Shown: positions 23,901 through 37,851 of the stretch, piece by piece
How positions within the stretch are numbered: position 1 is the stretch's first letter
Layout of the letters: each line of letters opens with the position of its first letter
Source of the DNA: Cercis canadensis
Taxonomy: Eukaryota > Streptophyta > Magnoliopsida > Fabales > Fabaceae
NCBI GenBank assembly: GCA_003255065.1
Contig: QAOA01000580.1
Location: 941,679 to 1,005,678 of the forward strand
Reading direction: 5' to 3'
DNA: 64,000 nucleotides
Position numbers and translations under genes: made by a program
Notes under the pieces: model-generated
What the model saw: the letters and a program-made list of their open reading frames with translations, nothing else
Databases searched by the model: none
What the model was told of the DNA's origin: nothing

Positions 23901-25168
23901 GGCTGGGATATAATAAACGTCTAGTGGAAAATGCTGCCGCCATTGCTGGTACACCGCGCTCAAGAGCAAATTGAATCTGATTCTCGTGAACATCTTTGGG
24001 AGCAACGGACATAGTGATGACATTACGTGATAATAAATATGCACCAAAACTAGCCACACCACAGCCAACATCAAGAACTACTCGTGTATGTTGACCAAAT
24101 GCAACTTCAGGGATCATCTACACAAGCAGATGATTGACATCAGAAAGACAAAACATGCACCTATACTGGCTGAAAACATTAAATGTAATTATATAATAAC
24201 CTTGGAAATATGGTCCAAGTATTCATCCGCCCCATGTATAAATTGTGTACCACCTCCTGGAAATTTAAACTTATCTTTATCTCTGGAAATCCAGTTTTGA
24301 CCCCCTTTATCCTCAACAAGTCGAGTGTGAGGAACATTACTGTACCATACCTACAAAAATAAAAATAAAAAAATGTTAAGAAAATTCAGAAGCCGTTGAC
24401 AATAACCGTTTGGCTTATTTGATTTCAATCAAATGAATAAGTGGAATGCTTATGACACGTTCATCCTTTTCACCAACCAAATAGCAACAACTGCAAAAAC
24501 AGCAGTACCTCATCTCGGCTTCTCGGCCATGGAATTGGAGTACGATACCCTTTTGGCGCCGGAACCAAGCAATTCAATCCTTTACCTTTCTCAGGACAAT
24601 GCCTCTCAAACCTTTCCCCTTTCTCCGTCGATCTGAGCTTCTTAATTGCCTCTACATTATCTAAACAAGGTATATACTCACTCATACTCCGTCGACACAG
24701 CCCAAATTTCTTAATGGTAAATTTAGGAGAAGACCCAGAATTCCCCTCCGTCTCAACTTCAGTCTCATTGACCCAATTATCAACCAGCTTTGCATCAAAT
24801 TCACCGACTTCGAAGTTCTCAGACATGGTGCCATTCTCGTTCAGGATCCCGAATTTCTTAATTGAATCCACGGGCGGTGGCGGGAAAGTGGGAGTTGGCG
24901 GTGGGACGGAGGGTACTGCTAGGGTTTTGTCCGGCATTGCTTGGGTCTGATTTTCATCAATAAGGGCAGTGACATTGAAGAATTTGTTGTAATTTGGAGA
25001 TGTTGAAACCACGGGTTCTTGGCTAGTGCTGGTGAAGAAGATGAGCTGCTGGTTCCCATCGGACCAGTGCCTACCCAAGTAAAAGAAAGTGACCCCAATA
25101 AAGAAGAAAGCTGAGATCTTGAAGATCAACGATGTTCTGAGCAAATCGCCATTAATAGAGGCTTTCAT
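20167..25168 (-). CDS. PMT11: Probable Golgi methyltransferase, PMT11/PMT12 type (DUF248)
   Basis: Nine coding exons: 25168-24509, 24350-24201, 24117-23847, 23207-23097, 22660-22501, 21561-21304, 21212-21090, 20873-20796 and 20374-20167. Phases join cleanly to give 672 aa. Residues 12-32 form a single signal anchor ([19 protein letters not shown]), making a type II membrane protein with a short cytosolic tail, followed by a Pro/Ser-rich stem. The SAM-binding motif [14 protein letters not shown] starts at 283. HCSRCRINW, the second Rossmann-like block [11 protein letters not shown] and the late [18 protein letters not shown] are all intact. Such proteins act in the Golgi and are thought to methylate pectic polysaccharides. 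PMT11 is preferred over PMT12 because HESO1 and a BPM gene flank it as in Arabidopsis. Confidence 0.93.
20950..20986. repeat. C-run plus (TC)n microsatellite
   Basis: Fourteen C residues are followed by about eleven TC units, within the intron between coding exons 7 and 8 of the PMT11-like gene. Confidence 0.95.
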
Positions 25169-25728
25169 GCTTCAAGCCCAGGATCCAAAACTGGAGGGTA
25201 AGGGTCAAAGATCTTCCTTTCACTCTAGTTCACCTATGGGTTGGTTGAAGAAGAAGATCGAATTATGGGTTTCAGTAATTGCAGACTCTGAAAATGACGT
25301 GAAAGGCACCGCTGGGGTGGCTAAGGATAAGGTTTTGTTATAGTGACCCGCGAGTAAACTGTGTTTCCATGAACACAGACTGTAGTGCGTGGGAAACTGG
25401 GAACTCTGGATTTTCTTGGGGGTGGGGGGAATGGGAAATGATTAATGAACACTTGACCACGTGCTGCTCACGTGCCATTAATGAAACTTGACCACAAACA
25501 TGTGTTTCCTTATAGAAAGTCAGTTAGTGACAAGTTCCTAACAAAATAAAAATGATCAATTCTCTCCAAATTTGATTATTTCTACTCTCTAAAAATGAAT
25601 TAAAACTTCAGAAAGAAAATGAATTAGGCTTCTTTAACATTGTGTGGGGATTGGTGGAATGTAGATGGGAATACTCATAAGGGGGAAAACAAAATAGGAT
25701 TGGTGGAATGAAGTTTGCGATATGCTAA

Positions 25729-26133
25729 GCTACATCTCCTCTTAAGTGGAGTATAACACTACTTATCATTCTCATTTACGGGTTTTGGTATAATTTACCT
25801 AATGATTTTAATATCATTACCAACATTTTAAAAATTAAATCATTCAGTATATGACAAAATATACAGTTTTGTATAAAATGCAATAATGACACAATATGAA
25901 AAAAAATTGTGCAATATTTTATTTTTGACAAAAATTAAATTTTTTGTTTGACACAGTTTCCTATATCATACCGTTATTATATTTTATAAGTAACTATATA
26001 TTATGTCATATACTGAATAACTCAATTTTTTGTGATATTTGCGATGACATCAAATTCAACTTTTAGATCCCACCAAAAACTCTATAATAAAAAAGTGAGT
26101 AGCACTACACTCCCTCTAAAAATAGAAATAACT
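25729..26133. repeat. MITE, family 1, copy 1
   Basis: Inverted-repeat element related to 58060-58450 and 59871-60206. Shared landmarks are a left-half ATT(A/G)(A/T)(A/G)T-type CATTCAGTATATGACA and its right-half mirror TGTCATATACTGAATAACTC, with CTCCTCTTAAGTGGAG near the left end and CTCCCTCTAAAAATAG near the right. No coding content. The rest of 25169-27904 is AT-rich intergenic DNA plus the divergent promoters of the PMT11-like and BPM3-like genes. Confidence 0.7.
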
Positions 26134-27904
26134 TAGCAATCACCTTGCGATGTATATATGTGTGTGTGGTGTCTCTACTCTCTAGCGTGTAACAGAGGTT
26201 TAAGCATTCTTAGCACACAAGAAATAAATTATTCTCTTATTTAGTAAACTCAGTTGACGTTTTTGGTTGATATTGAAGAGAGTCTTTGCGTGTTAGTACT
26301 CTCAAAAACTAACATTTAGACAATTAACTTATTAAGTTATCAAATTGCTTCCCAAACGGGAAGGAATTTTAAAATATCAAGGAATAATTTTAGAAAGCAC
26401 GAAATGACTCTTTGGGTAATGTTTATGCTGTTCTCGTACCTTATTTTGGCTCGACATATAAGAGCTACTAATAAAATTACTATAAATATTGTATTGATAC
26501 TTTTAAGGAGACACTCTAATATTTAATCATTAATTGTTTTATTCACCGAGTCTTATGTTGAAATCTTATTACAATTGGGTTAGCCGAAATTTTATAAAGG
26601 AGAAGCTATCATTTATTATTATTTTTTTAATGCAAAGTAACATTTACCGGACTAAACAAAATAAAAATTGTATTGATAATATAAATTTATATTGTAAGGA
26701 TATTTTATAAAAGAAAGTTGTTGNAAAGAAATTTGTTGGTTCAATTTTCTTAATACCTTAAGAATTGTTATTCAGATTACTCCATAAGCTATTATTATAG
26801 TTAGCTATTTGTTATTATTGCGGGTTTCACGTTTAATTAACAATGTATAACTAATATTCAAGAGAGTTTGATTGATTGTTACAATAGCAATATATATTTT
26901 AGCTAGAAGTTATAATTTTAATTTTGATTATTTTTTTTAGTACTAAAAATTGATAGTAAAAATAAGTTATTTCAAACAAAATCACCAATTACATGCTTGA
27001 AATCTCATGATGAAGGGTATAAAAATTTACTTAAAAGATTATTCCCAAGACATAATTAAGTTTGAAAAGAGACAATTCAACTAGCACGTGAACATCACAA
27101 AATTTATAAATATTATTATATATACATTTTTATGATATTATTATAGAACATTTTAAATCTAATGTTGTTTTTAAATCCTTTTACCGAAATACTTTTGTTT
27201 ATTAAACTCTATTACAATGTAAATTTTCTAGTTGAACAATACTTATTATAACTTTTATTAAATAACTTTACATTTTGAATTTTATGAAAAGACACATAGA
27301 GCATATGAATAAAAGTTAAGTAACTTTTCCAATCGAAATTGACTCAAAGTTAAATAATCAATATAAGTTCTATCTATTACAATAATATAAATAAATAAAG
27401 TAATGGTTAAATAAATAAATAATACACAGTTTAAATTATTTCTCTAATTAATTATGCATGTAATATCAATATAATTTTTTAAAAAATGTTGTTCCTCAGC
27501 GTAGAACAGAATCCTATAAATTCGACGTGGCACCCCCACTACAGCACGTAACGTAGCTTATTACTCTTTCTTTTCCGTTTCAATTCATTCAAGTTGCTCC
27601 CGTTCTATCTGTACTATGATTTGCACCAAAGAAAAAGAACAAAACTTTTGTGAGCCCTTAAACCGGTAAAGGGTCACCCGCCTTGGCCTAGCGGAACCCG
27701 TCACTGCCTCTTTGAGTTTTTCCCACGCAGTGCTCTACTTCGCAATTCACGTATCCCTTCCATTATCTGCCCGAACCTTTCTGGACCCGAGTTTTCGGGA
27801 CTTACTACCCATTCTGAAACCACAATTAGGGCTTTTTCCCATTTCATTCGCTTTTGCTTGAATGGTTTCCTTTCTTACTCGCTAGGGTTTTAAGTGTCGT
27901 GCTC

Positions 27905-30900
27905 ATGGCGTCCCCAAAACCTTTGGGAACCCCTGAATTGGATGAGGCGATGGATGATTTCAAGCCCTTCTCAGAGTCGGGCTCGTGCTCACGGTCAATT
28001 AGCGAGACGGTTAATGGGTCGCATCAATTCACCATAAAGGGGTACTCTTTAGCCAAAGGAATGGGTGCTGGCAAGTATATAATGAGCGACACTTTCAGCG
28101 TTGGTGGGTACGATTGGGCGATTTATTTCTACCCGGATGGTAAGAACCCAGAGGATAATTCCTTGTACGTTTCGGTTTTTATAGCGTTGGCTAGCGAGGG
28201 AACCGATGTGAGAGCTTTGTTCAAGTTGACTTTGGTGGATCAGACTGAAAAGGGGAACGATAAAGTGCATAGCCATTTTGATCGCCCGCTGGAGGGTGGA
28301 CCTTATACATTGAAGTATAGAGGCAGCATGTGGTATGGATTTAGTTGATTGATTATCGTTGTTTTGTTAACAGTGTGTGTTGTCCCGTTGTGAATTTCGA
28401 ATAGAATATTGGTGAAGGAGGAATGTTTTTATTCTGAAGAATTGGGATTTAGAGGTTTTAATTGAGTGGTTACTTCCCTGCTGCAGAAACTGGGGTTTGA
28501 GTGAGAGTAATGTCTGTGAAGGATGTAATGTAATTTAATCTACTTATCTTAAACAAGAGTATTAAATGAAATGCTTTTTGGGTTTTAATGCGGACAATGA
28601 ATATCAACATGGTTTCATGGGTATTGTGCTTTTTGACACTTAGCTTACTTGGATTAATTGCTTGTGGTAATTCATAAGAACTGTTCTTATTGATGAGTTT
28701 TTCATGGTCTTATGTTGACAATTTGAAATGACTTTATTCCAGCTTGTGTTGATTAACACATTGTTCTACTTTGGGTTTACGGTAAGGAAAATTTTACACA
28801 TTATTGTGTTGATTGACACATTGGTCTCTGATTTAATTTTGTTTTGACATGTCATAATTGAATAGTCATCTGTAGGTAGCTCTGATAACTTAATATTAGC
28901 AGCATTTATTGGGTCGTGTATCCCTGGATGTAGATAGCTATTTCAAGACTTAGTTGGCGAGCATAACTTTTGTGTCATGTGATTGGTGATGTGGCGGAAT
29001 TATTTTCAGTTGTTGCTTGTAACTGTTGAAACTTTTGCATGCTATTTTCGTAAAGAAATAGTATCTTTGGTCATTCTTGTAAATGATACCTGTGAAAGTA
29101 TGGCCCTTGGGGTTTCCCAAATTTTGAGCTTTCTTCAATTCACCTCTCTATCTTCATTTCAGGGGTTACAAGCGATTTTTCAGAAGAACACAATTAGAAG
29201 CTTCAGAGTATCTGAAGAATGATTGCCTTGTCATGCATTGCACTGTTGGTGTTGTCAAAACTCGTTTTGAAGGATCTAAACAGAGTGTTATAGTACCATG
29301 GTCTGACATGGGTCAAGATTTCAAGGACTTGTTAGAATCCGAAGTTGGTTGTGACATACTTTTTAAGGTCGGGAATGAAAGTTTCAAAGCACATAAGTTG
29401 ATACTTGCTGCCCGTTCTCCTGTGTTTAGAGCCCAGTTTTTCGGACTTGTTGGGGATCCAAGCTTAGATGAAGTAGTGGTAGAGGATATTGAGCCATTTA
29501 TCTTCAAGGTCAGCTTTTAGCTCTAATTACTTTATATATATGATATCTAAAGAGTGAAATGATTAAAGCATATTCTTACGCCATAAGTCTCTTTGCTCAT
29601 TCATCATTGAAATTTCATTTATTTGTTTTCTCTAAGAATCAAATCTATCTTCTACTGCAATAGAATTTTTATTTGGAATGAGATACTATTTGTGTTCATT
29701 TTCTTATAATTAATGAGAGATTCGTTGAGATAAGAGAAAAAATGGTCTTATCCTATTATAAAATGACTATATTAAGAGGAGCCCTCCAAAAACAGAACGG
29801 TATAAGGAACACAAAATTCTTCATGTTGGCTACACAATGCGATAACTTTACAAAACAATTCTTCAAGCCCCCCAGATTGATGTCATCACTCGTCAAAGTG
29901 AAGACTGGTGATATGTGCATTTAAGTAAGTCTTGATAAATTAATAATTTCATATGTATAATCATATAGCTCCAACAACCCTTATCCATGAACTTCGGCAA
30001 CCTAGCTATGGCTTTGGGCTGTTAGTCATACCACTTGAATTGTGGGATTAGATCTCTAGCCCTGAAACCTATAATTTTTAATAAATGGCTAAGAAAGGGA
30101 AACAGATTATGTGGATTGAAATTATAATAACGAAATCATATAATCTTAAAATCCTGCTGTATAGAAGGGAGAGACTCGTAGTGCTACTCATGATGACTAT
30201 GTATTTGAGATTTGAACAGTTTGCTTAGTTGGTGTGCATCTTAGGCTGCATGAAAGATAAACTAACAATGAATAATAATATACATTAGAGAGTTCCAGGC
30301 AACTTGTCTCCTTGTGGTTTATTCTGTTACTACTTTTTTCCATTTGTCTATTTTGTAATGGAAAGTGAGAATGGGCCAAACCATATGGGGGTTACCTGAT
30401 AATGTGTCAACGTGCAAGTGGCAAAGTGATAATGGACCATACCAAGCAGGTTAAAGTATGGATTTATAATATTTCTTTCTTATTTAATTCTTTTTTTCTG
30501 CTTGATAACAGTAGGTTTGCTCTCATGCTTGTTGATTTCAGTTGTTGCATGCAATTATGTAGTTTCCATAAATATAGATCAGATTTTCATGTTTACTTTG
30601 GTTATGAAGAGGACGGTTGGAACTGGGTGCATTTTGTGGTGGGATAAAAACTGTTTTAATTTGCAACTGTGTTGTATAGAATGTTGTGCCTTTAGAATAA
30701 GGAAAATTAAATTGCTTCTTTAATGGAATGCTGAGAGTTGTTTCAGCAGTTAAGCGGCCATTCTAGTCTGGTCCTCAGAGAAGTTAGGATATTTTTAAGA
30801 TATTGTTCCTACAGTCAGATCTTTGCCACTTCATCTGTTTTCTGCCAATTTCAGAGTTCAAACTGGAAAATGAATTCTTTTCATACTTTCACGTTAAGCA

Positions 30901-32814
30901 GGTTTATTGAGTGAAAATCCCTTTATCTGTCTTTGCAGGCAATGCTTCTCTTCATTTATACAGACAAACTTCCTGACGTCTATGAAGTTATGGGCTCAAC
31001 ACCCATGTGCACTCATACTGTCATGGTCCAGCATCTCTTGGCTGCTGGTGATCTTTATAATCTTGATCGGCTGAAATTGTTATGTGAGTCAAAATTGTGT
31101 GAAGAAATCAATACTGATAATGTGGCTACAACACTTGCCCTCGCTGAGCAACACCACTGTCCACAGCTTAAGGCTATCTGTTTAAAATTTATTGCAAATC
31201 CAGCAAACTTGGGAGGTGCGTGTTATCCATAGAATATGAACGTGAAATTTACCAGGTTATGTCAACTTAAGATTCTTTTTGCGTAACATATATCATCATT
31301 CTGGGTGTTTCTTCATGCTTTCTTAATCAATTACATTTTCATGCTGTTAGTTTCTGCGTTTTATAAGTTGGTAGGATAGAAGTGCAGTATGTTATATGGT
31401 CAAATACCATTGAATGGCAAGACTTTGATTGAACTTCATTTAGAATACCAACTCACCTCCTTTGTTTCATCCCTACTTTTGTTCTGCAGACTGGGAGACA
31501 GGAGGTACACCATCTAATTATTCACCCTATTGAAAAGATGCATTGTTGCATTTACCTGTGCATTTTGTGAACCTTCTGGTCTTCTTCGTTTGAGTATTCT
31601 AGAATATTTTCCTTTTATAGGCTCTAGGTGGTAGATCGCTCTGGCTATGTGATGATTTGATCTTTGTTATTGTTGAAGCTAATGTTGTATATTGGAACCT
31701 TATATTAACTTGTTTGTGCTACTTGGTTTTGAGATACCATAGAATGGAATAGAATTCTATGCTTTTTCTTTTTGGATCCGATAACACAGTAATAGAGTTA
31801 TATGGCTTGTACATGTGGCTTGACTTTTCAGAAGCTACATTGAATTGAGTAGGGTGACAATAACAGCATTTTTGGGGGCTTTCGTTCTAGGGGGTTTGAT
31901 GTATATGTTGTATCTGGCGTATGGTAGGAGTAGTGCTTGTTGAGATTCTGGAGGAGCATGGGTATTGCACCTTCCAAGGTGAAACTTTCTGAATTCAAGT
32001 GGTTGCCAACATGCTTTATAGAGCATTCTTTTCGCCTCTGTCCTTTCTTCTTCGCTGTAGAGAAATACATAACTTTAATACCTGTAGTTTTATTAAAGTG
32101 CAATTCTATTTATCTTTCTGGCTCCCTTTTCGAGAAAGTACTTCTGTCGATATTGTGTTCATTACTTATCTCTAAGTTTCTGTCTAATTTCCTGTGTGAT
32201 GTGCGAATACTTATGAATTATGGGAGGGTTTCCTTCAGACACTGATCGTGAACTTAACTATATCTATATATGGAATTTATAACTGAAATTCCATCACTTG
32301 AAATAACTCCTATATATCTGCCATTCTCTCCATTTTTATTGCTTCCTGAGTCACTGAATTGTCAAAACCCAATCACTGCTTTAATATCTGTGGATTTGTT
32401 GTTGGCATAAGTAAACTTTTGGGTCGTCCTTCAGAACTTGATATTTCCCAGGTTTTTGTATTGCCTTTAAATTTCACTTACTGCATATTCTCCGCTAGTT
32501 TATCCTCTCTTTTATTTTTTTAATCCTTTTCGGAATTCCTTCCTTAAATGTTCCTTCTTTTGGAAACTGATTGATGTATTATTTTGCTTTGAACAGAGGT
32601 AATGCAGTCTGAAGCCTTCAAGCAATTGAAAGAGACATGCCCTTCAATGTTGTTGGAGCTGCTGGAGACATTTGCGACGGTGGATGAGAACTCAAACCAG
32701 CCGTTGAGCAGGAAGAGAAGTGGCAGTAGCGTATACGGGCAAGATTTAGCAGACGGGGCGGCTGCCGCTGAATCGACTAATCCAATGGGCAGGCGTCTCA
32801 GGAGGCGGACATAG
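27905..32814 (+). CDS. BPM3: BTB/POZ-MATH protein (BPM3-like), CUL3 substrate adaptor
   Basis: Four coding exons: 27905-28332, 29163-29508, 30939-31215 and 32597-32814, all GT-AG and phase-consistent, giving 422 aa. The ATG at 27905 ([12 protein letters not shown]) fits the family better than the in-frame ATG at 27854. Residues about 35-165 form the MATH domain ([32 protein letters not shown]). Residues about 200-320 form the BTB domain ([33 protein letters not shown]). The BACK-like region and a C-terminal basic RRLRRRT, a possible nuclear signal, follow. BPM proteins link CUL3 ubiquitin ligase to substrates such as class I HD-ZIP, ERF/AP2, MYB and PP2CA proteins. Naming as BPM3 relies on gene order. 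Confidence 0.92.
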
Positions 32815-34051
32815 TTTGTGCAGTTTGGAGTTTGGACCAACAATCCTTCCAAGTGTGATATAGGTGACCGTGACTGTGACCCCCTTAGTTCTCAGACTGC
32901 CTGTCAATATGAGTGGTTCCTTGTTTTCGTTTCACCTGGTTCCGGGTGTCAGAAATTCACCTTCCCAAGGGGTTTCTTTCGATAGCTTTTCTTAATGATG
33001 GTATGACACTAGAACAGTTTCTAATGTAGGATATAACATGCTCGATGTCATAAATAAAAGGTAAATATCCCGCTTTTTTTTTTTTTTTTTTTTTTTTTTT
33101 NTTTATAAAAAAAAAATTATATCTTGGCAGAACATGTGTTCGTTTTTTAGCTGATATAGAAGTGTTTGAGCTCTCCTGATTTATTTGTTTATACTTTTGG
33201 CCAGCGTCATTTACAGCTTGTTGGGTGGAACAGAATGGAACTAATGAAAGGAACAATTTGATCTCGTTCCACCCCATAATGTATCCAAGCCTGCGTATAT
33301 CAGTTTTCTTCTTTTTATTAAAGATGAATAAATTCTTTAATGAAAGAACAAAGCAATTGAGCCTGCTTTTAAAGACTAAATAGGAATTAAATTTGATTTT
33401 ATTTGATGGGCCAAATATAAGGTCTTTGGACTGCATTTCAGACTGAATTCTCTTTTTATGCAATATAATTTTGAACTTGAATTATTGGACAGAAAATTCT
33501 TGTTAGTAATGATCTTTTCATCTCTTCTGTACTTGATCCATCAAACAAACAGGCATTGGCTATTTTTTTATTTTTATTTTTTTTACTATAACTTTGAGTT
33601 TGAACACAACTCTTAAAGGAAATTGTACTACTTAGCAAACCGTTTTAGTGATTATGCTAGATCCTATTGCTTCTTTGCCAATAGCACTAATTCCTATTGT
33701 GCTGCTAATTGCGGTTGCAGAAGAATGCCCTGCAAAGAAAAGTACTTATCATTCAAAATTTATATTTTGTATCTTGAAGATGATTAAGAGAGAAACTAAT
33801 AAACTATATCAACTTTTTCAGAAAAGAAGAAAGACAATAAATATATTCAGAACTTGTAACACTTATCCCTGGACTCCTAATTTTATTCATGCACAGAAAC
33901 AGTCTTTCTAAACTTGATGGATATCCTTTTGTAAACTTAATATGTTAGTGATAAATCATTTTATGCATGCTATAAGTTATAACTACAAGTAAAGCTAAAT
34001 AAACCTCTGCTGATGTCGAGAAACGAGGCTGGTAAGGCTCAAGACTTTGGA
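32815..34051. other. 3' flank of the BPM3-like gene, with poly-T tract and N
   Basis: Contains the BPM 3' UTR and a long T-run (33074-33100) broken by an N at 33101. No gene is supported. Reading frames across the T-run are low-complexity artefacts. Confidence 0.5.
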
Positions 34052-34255
34052 TCACGGTGAAAACTTGGGCCAGAGAAAAGCCCCCATAGCAAACTCTCTC
34101 TTGTAGGCCAAATCACCTTGTGTAGGCAATCCATATTCAGCAAGGAGACGATCGAGCTTCCATTCAGGCATGCTTTGGTAGTCTTTCTGTTTGTATCTTG
34201 GGTAGTGAAGAGGCATCTGGAAGCAGCTCACACCACTCTGTCTGGGGCTTCCCAT
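34052..34255 (-). CDS. Small conserved plant protein, DUF7722-like
   Basis: A 67-aa frame from ATG to stop reads MGSPRQSGVSCFQMPLHYPR, then QSMPEWKLDRLLAEYGLP and KREFAMGAFLWP. I recognise the MPLHYPRY..DY..MPEWKLD.LL.EYGL and FAMGAFLWP blocks from a family of very small plant proteins of unknown function. There is no signal peptide or membrane segment. A further upstream exon is possible, since relatives vary at the N-terminus. It is isolated, with no other gene for about 6 kb on its upstream side. Confidence 0.72.
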   Translation of the reverse strand: MGSPRQSGVSCFQMPLHYPRYKQKDYQSMPEWKLDRLLAEYGLPTQGDLAYKREFAMGAFLWPKFSP

Positions 34256-34838
34256 CTCTCTCTTTGCTTACTGCTTTAGACACACACACAACTTGTGTTT
34301 CAAAATTGTGCTACTTTTGTTCCTCTCGGCTCTCAGGCTGAAATTTTATATCCGAGACCTTGTCGGGGGTGTCACACGAATGGGTTGGTGTACCTATCTT
34401 AGCTCACGTAGTTGAGTTTTGCTCAATGTGTGCATCTGTACGTTTATGCGTATGAGAAAGAGAAATAATGATGAAGAAAAGGTGTGAGCTTGAAGCAAGC
34501 GCATAGTATCACATATATGCAATGCACCACTAGCAACAAACCATCAAGTTCTAAGAAATGAAATAAAATTAAGGCTATTATTGAATTTGAAACTTATTAG
34601 TGTTACATTCACCAATTTGTCAAATTAATTATTGAGTTTGAATGTTATCTTGAAAGTAATGCTCATAAAGTTTCTGTCGGGAAAAGTAAACCTTATATCA
34701 AGCAAAGCATGCCTAAATCTCACATGTTTCAAGTCTAAGATAAAAGGAGACCATCAACTATATAACATCAAAAGGAAACACATGTTATAAGGGCTATACG
34801 CATTATTTCCATCGTATGAGATGAAAGTTTTAATTGTT

Positions 34839-34875
<37 letters not shown>

Positions 34876-36559
34876 CAAAGTTTCTTAAATATTTTTGATA
34901 TTTATGTTGTATGTCATACTACATAAGAATAGCCAATGTATGAATTACATATGTACAAATTAATTGATTTTAAGTTTGTTTAAGAAAATAAGATAAATTA
35001 ATTTTATATCTAATAAAATATGAAAATTACATATGTTTGTCACGTCAATGTAATATGATATACACATGTAATATTATAAAATTTCTATTTTTTTTTTTTT
35101 ATATATAGTATAGTTTGGTGTTTTTGAACTAACAAGTTTTATGCCAAATTATATTTGCACTAAAAATGTTAACTATTTCCAAAAAGAAACAAGATGTATT
35201 CTATCGTACTTTACATGATCTATTATTTAGTCAAAGTATTGTGTTATTTCGTAATAGAAACTCATATCATGATATTGCTAAATAACTAGTGAGTTAAAAC
35301 CAAAGTTCATATTTGGTAAAAAGAACAAAAAATATCATATATAATATGAAGCATTTGAAGTATAAAAGTATTTCAAGATTTACTTAATTATTATCCTCTT
35401 TATTTCCTTTTATTAATTAAATCAATTTTTAAAATTTGAAATGATAGATATAACTGAGCAGGGTTTTTGAATTAAAAATAGTGAACTCCATTACATACCT
35501 CAGCAACGAAAGTTATAATTCACAGATTCTATGTAGTCTAGTATTTTCCTATGAAAAATATTCAAGTTGATTCACTAAATATTATTAATAGTCTATAAAA
35601 CAATAATTACATGCTTTATTATGAAAACTTTTTGTTATAGCTAGGGTGTTGGCCCCGCCCACATGGGCAAGGGAAGGGTGCATATGATCAATTGACTAAC
35701 AATGTTGGGTCACTTTATTTAAAGCTAGCCATAGTTTTCATGATTATTAATTCTTTTGTAACTGCTATAAGTCATAACATCAATTAAATTATACAAATTC
35801 AGCTGAGTATCATCTTAACAAAAATTTAATTATAGAATAAATTTATAGTTATATAGCTTTTTTGTTTTTGTTCCTCATTAATAATAATATGCCATCTAAA
35901 CATTACAATAAGGTGGCGTTTGGTACAATGATTTTTTTTAGTTTTTTGGAAATCATAACTTGATAAATTAAGATTTTCATGTTTGATACAAGATTTCAAA
36001 AAAAAAAATTACCAAACAAGTAGGATTTTTAAGAATAGTTTTGGAGTAAGTTTCTCACAAAAAAAATTAGAATTGGATTTCTATGACCATGAAAAAAAAA
36101 TTGACATAAANAAATATATCTTTCATTAATAACATAATCGTATAAATCCTTATATACAACTACTTTATTTAAAGTATGTTTGATACGAGGTAAAAGAAAA
36201 AAATACAAACTTATTATTACTCCTTCAAATGTTGTTCCATTAAGTTTTCTCCTTAATCATACTAAACACATCAAAGTTTAAGACAAAAGAAATTGTAGGT
36301 ATAGTAATTTAAACTTAATTACAATTACCGCTAAACCCAAATAAGTTTAAGGCTTGTGCAACTATTATTATTCTCATTTTGCTACACATGATCTTATAAT
36401 TCATTAAAACTGATTGTTAAAGTCACCTGTGAAAGTGTGTAAAGTTTAAGTTATACTAGGAAAGAACAACGTTAATTATATTATACAGTTTTATATTTTG
36501 TCATATTAACATAAGTGATATAATTTAAATTTAATTTAGGTAGCTCAAAATACACAACC
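34256..36559. other. AT-rich intergenic region
   Basis: No gene seen. A T-run of about 30 lies near 34843-34873 and an N at 36111. At 35912 the word GGTGGCGTTTGGTAC resembles a Harbinger/Tourist end, but I did not find its partner. Confidence 0.5.
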
Positions 36560-36759
36560 CATATGTGTCACGTGGCACCGAATGAACCTTCCAAAATTTA
36601 CCATACAAACTCTCCACGTCTAACATGGACAAACGAGTGTCAAGTCGCTTACACTCAATCATTACCCACACCTCTTCTTCACCACACGATCTCTTATCCT
36701 AAACACGTTGACCCCCATCCAATGATTGTAGAGAGAAACATCAAACGGCCATAACTGAA

Positions 36760-37295
36760 TGGGCCCCAATCCGATATCTCAGGATTACCATGCTCTTAGT
36801 TCTACAAAATAATAAAGATAAAGCCTTGAAAGCTTTGCAAAAACATTATTGCTCCTCAATGTTATTACATGATTGCATACAAATTCCACGGTATCCGTAC
36901 ATGATAAACGATGGAGTAGTAGTTACCCATCGCCTAATCGTGGGCCCGACGACAGGCAATTATTACTCAGGCCTTCTTAACCACAGATTTAGTTATCCAA
37001 AACATGCGGCCTCACGGAATGTTGATAATGGGCCCAACCCGTACAATAATTGGTGAGGCCTTGAGAACCACACGATCAAAGGTAGCCCATTCTAAGACTT
37101 CGACACTTGCTCATTAGAGGGCCCAATTATGACTCTTTCGGATCAGTATGTTTCTACTTTTTATGGTAGATGTGGCTCGTTTAAGGCCCAAACGTAGAGA
37201 ATTAGTGTGAACGAGAGGCCACACAATTTAGTGGCTCAAACACTCTGTATTAAAGGGCGACGTGTCTCCATGCTTTTTCTGTTTTGATTTGGGCC
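36760..37295. promoter_or_regulatory. Cluster of TGGGCC/GGCCCA (site II) motifs without an adjacent gene
   Basis: TGGGCC or its complement occurs at about 36760, 36941, 37029, 37120, 37185 and 37290, in DNA that is clearly less AT-rich than its surroundings (36560-37440). Site II motifs bind TCP factors in promoters of growth-related genes. No reading frame follows, so this may be a promoter fragment, an unrecognised non-coding gene, or a repeat. Confidence 0.35.
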
Positions 37296-37851
37296 TGTGA
37301 GCCGCGATCTAATAGAGGAAAGCCGTCAAAGGCCAATTTGTGGCTTCTTAAGCTGCTTTCTCGAACAGATTCTGTGGCTGTGAGAGATTTGTTGATTCGC
37401 TTTTACCCCACCCACCTCAGTTTTCTGAAACGGGTTCAAGAAAAAAAATAAAGTATATAGCAGAAATAAAATTTTTAAAATTAACTTTTTAGTATCTATA
37501 ATCAAAACAAGTGTTATTAGATTTAGCTCAATTTTGTACTTTTGTCAAAATTAGAAGGAGACACGTTGATGTATGTCATGTATTCTCAGGTGTTGGTTGA
37601 ATATATAGACAGTGTTTGAATTAAGGAAAACAACAAAAGAATAGATAAACTTCAAAACTTATAATAGAAGATATTAGGTAAGTAACGGGTTTAGATTGGC
37701 TTAATTATAAGAATTTTATTTTTGATAAAATGTATTATTTTTTTGGTTCTAAAATCAAACCAATCCAAACAAGTTATAAGAGAAAAAAAAATCTGTTAAA
37801 AGTAATTCTCAAATCAAAAGTTACATATTTATTTACATTCAGAAATCAAGT

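Noticed and set aside
32957..33463. Minus-strand frame of 168 codons through a poly-T tract
   Set aside because: Contains a Lys run from the T-tract and an unknown residue at the N; low-complexity artefact.
36563..37056. Plus-strand frames in the GGCCCA-rich island
   Set aside because: Short, without domains or codon bias; the island is better treated as regulatory or repeat DNA.
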